Shown piece by piece: positions 5,950 to 7,124 of a stretch of 7,124 bases of DNA (the stretch's first letter is position 1; each line of letters starts with the position of its first letter). The position numbers and the translations under genes are program-made. Source of the stretch: Bacteroidales bacterium UBA2764 (lineage in GTDB: Bacteria; Bacteroidota; Bacteroidia; Bacteroidales; Paludibacteraceae). The stretch covers positions 1 to 7,124 of the forward strand of contig DEIW01000187.1 in NCBI GenBank assembly GCA_002352705.1. The letters run 5' to 3'. The notes beneath the pieces were generated by a model. That model was not told the DNA's origin and searched no databases. It worked only from the letters and a program-made list of their open reading frames with translations.

Positions 5950-7124
5950 TTAGTGGTTAATGAAGAATTTGAAACTGCGGCTCTTGCCATCCGTATATAC
6001 GCGCAATAAATATAAACCGTTATCTGCGGGAACAGGTATGGTGCAACCGCCGTCGGGGATATTGAATTTCTCATCTTTGTAGATATCTCCTTTGACGTTG
6101 ATCCATTGGGCATAGCATTCTATGTCTGTTTCTCCGTTCCAGTTGGCATTGACGAATACTTTGTTGCCCTTGTACTCATAGTTGGCATTGATAATCAGAC
6201 TGTCCGGATTTACTTCAAACTGATGTTCAGCAGAATTGATTACAAACGGTTTCTGGCATGCGCAGTTGTTATATTCGTCCGCTTGACCTTTGTTTACAGT
6301 ATAGCAAACGAAGAATTCATCCTTCTCATAGTCGCCGTAAGGAAGATCACGCATGTTGAGGTTGGAGGTGATTTGTCCGTTCAGAAGGGTAGTGTCGCCA
6401 TTCTCCGAGACTTGATACCATTGGAAATCACTCAGCGTCTTGTCCTTGAACTGCGGGTGGTCCTTGAGCAGACCTAATACATTGGCATAGCGTTGGTCAA
6501 TCACGTCATTTCCTACCGGCAATGCAAACGGCAGTACGGCAGTAGTGTCTCCGCAATCGGATTTGATGTCAATCTTGATACCATACGGAACACCCGGCTT
6601 AATTATATCATTATCAGGAATATTGAGTACAAAATGATTGGGCAGGATCGTCAAATCGCTCGTGGTGAAGCCGGCATCTTGTGCAGCTTGGTCAAAGTCT
6701 ACCGTCACGTTCTTTCCTGTCAGGTCAATGGTACTGGTATACGGAATAGTACCCGGGGCTTGTACACCGTTCACGGGACATGGAATCTTCGGTTCCTGAA
6801 TGTCGAACGTATAGCGTCCCACGTTCACTTTTATGTTGATTTTAGTAACGGCGGATTGTCCTTTGCATACATTGCTACTATTGCGATAGATATAGCAAAC
6901 GGCATTGTAATCCTGTGATCCCGTGTAATAGTGCTTGACAACGGTAGTCGTATCTTGGACAAGCTTTACATCAGGAGTACCGTCTCCGAAATGCCAAACA
7001 ACGCTGTCCGGCAGGAAGTCCGGTTTGCAGGCAAAATGAACGGTGTCTTTGCCGCAGAGGTTATTCTCTTTGTCGGGCGAGAACTCTTCTCCGTTGATGT
7101 AGATGGATTGGTTCAGTGGCTTGG
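5950..7124 (-). CDS. Large secreted PKD/Ig-like surface protein, C-terminal part (5' end beyond window)
   Basis: 390 complete codons are visible; the frame enters open at the right edge and ends in TAA at 5950-5952. Visible residues about 1-98 hold a PKD-type beta-sandwich with the signature SVVWHFGDG (W at 6994-6996). About 115-210 is an Ig-like region. Residues 233-237 (FQWYQ) mark a module also found in the 899-residue protein at 772-3471. About 302-390 resembles a type IX secretion C-terminal sorting domain: NPDS at its start, then GLYLLRVYTDG and a final KFFINH. It is presumably exported and surface-exposed; no catalytic motif is seen. A GTG at 6826-6828 could be taken as the start and would give 292 residues, but that cuts the protein straight after the PKD domain with no signal peptide, so I reject it. 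By analogy with its paralogue, the missing N-terminus may carry a signal peptide and an IgGFc-binding-like domain (inference). The stop lies 22 bases from the next gene, implying co-transcription. Function unknown; adhesin or structural surface protein is the best guess. Confidence 0.85.
   Translation of the reverse strand, partial: KPLNQSIYINGEEFSPDKENNLCGKDTVHFACKPDFLPDSVVWHFGDGTPDVKLVQDTTTVVKHYYTGSQDYNAVCYIYRNSSNVCKGQSAVTKINIKVNVGRYTFDIQEPKIPCPVNGVQAPGTIPYTSTIDLTGKNVTVDFDQAAQDAGFTTSDLTILPNHFVLNIPDNDIIKPGVPYGIKIDIKSDCGDTTAVLPFALPVGNDVIDQRYANVLGLLKDHPQFKDKTLSDFQWYQVSENGDTTLLNGQITSNLNMRDLPYGDYEKDEFFVCYTVNKGQADEYNNCACQKPFVINSAEHQFEVNPDSLIINANYEYKGNKVFVNANWNGETDIECYAQWINVKGDIYKDEKFNIPDGGCTIPVPADNGLYLLRVYTDGKSRSFKFFINH

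Overview
The window looks like a chromosomal stretch from a member of the Bacteroidales, most likely Bacteroides or a close relative. The evidence is the gene content: an outer-membrane barrel fused to carboxypeptidase-regulatory-like and OmpA domains, PKD/Ig-like surface proteins with Bacteroidetes-type C-terminal tails, AT-rich start regions mostly without Shine-Dalgarno sequences, and moderate GC. No database search was possible, so species and locus names are not given.

All four genes lie on the minus strand and are read from the right edge to the left. (1) 7124-5950 is the 3' part of a large surface protein gene that runs off the right edge. A GTG at 6826-6828 looks like a start, but the frame stays open for 98 more codons and encodes a clear PKD domain. 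(2) 5927-3678 is a 749-residue outer-membrane protein, 22 bases downstream. It has a signal peptide, a Lys/Glu/Ala-rich helical arm of about 130 residues, a predicted small beta barrel, two carboxypeptidase-regulatory-like domains and a C-terminal peptidoglycan-binding OmpA domain. (3) 3677-3472 is a 206-base gap whose first part is a tandem repeat of about 39 bases seeded by the last 16 bases of the OmpA-type gene. (4) 3471-772 is an 899-residue secreted protein with an IgGFc-binding-like N-terminal domain, a PKD domain, Cys-Asp-Ser modules, an Ig-like region and a short Bacteroidales-type C-terminal tail. (5) 749-57 is a PAP2-type membrane phosphatase, 22 bases further on. (6) 56-1 is a short AT-rich end with no gene.

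Genes 1 and 3 are diverged paralogues over their shared C-terminal halves: PKD, then an Ig-like region, then a QWY-containing module. They flank the barrel-OmpA protein. The simplest reading, which is inference, is a cell-surface module: two secreted adhesin-like or structural proteins and an outer-membrane protein that ties the surface to peptidoglycan. The PAP2 phosphatase, probably acting on lipid A or an isoprenoid/glycerolipid phosphate, shares the transcript or follows by chance. Nothing here resembles a phage, plasmid, insertion sequence, CRISPR or RNA gene.
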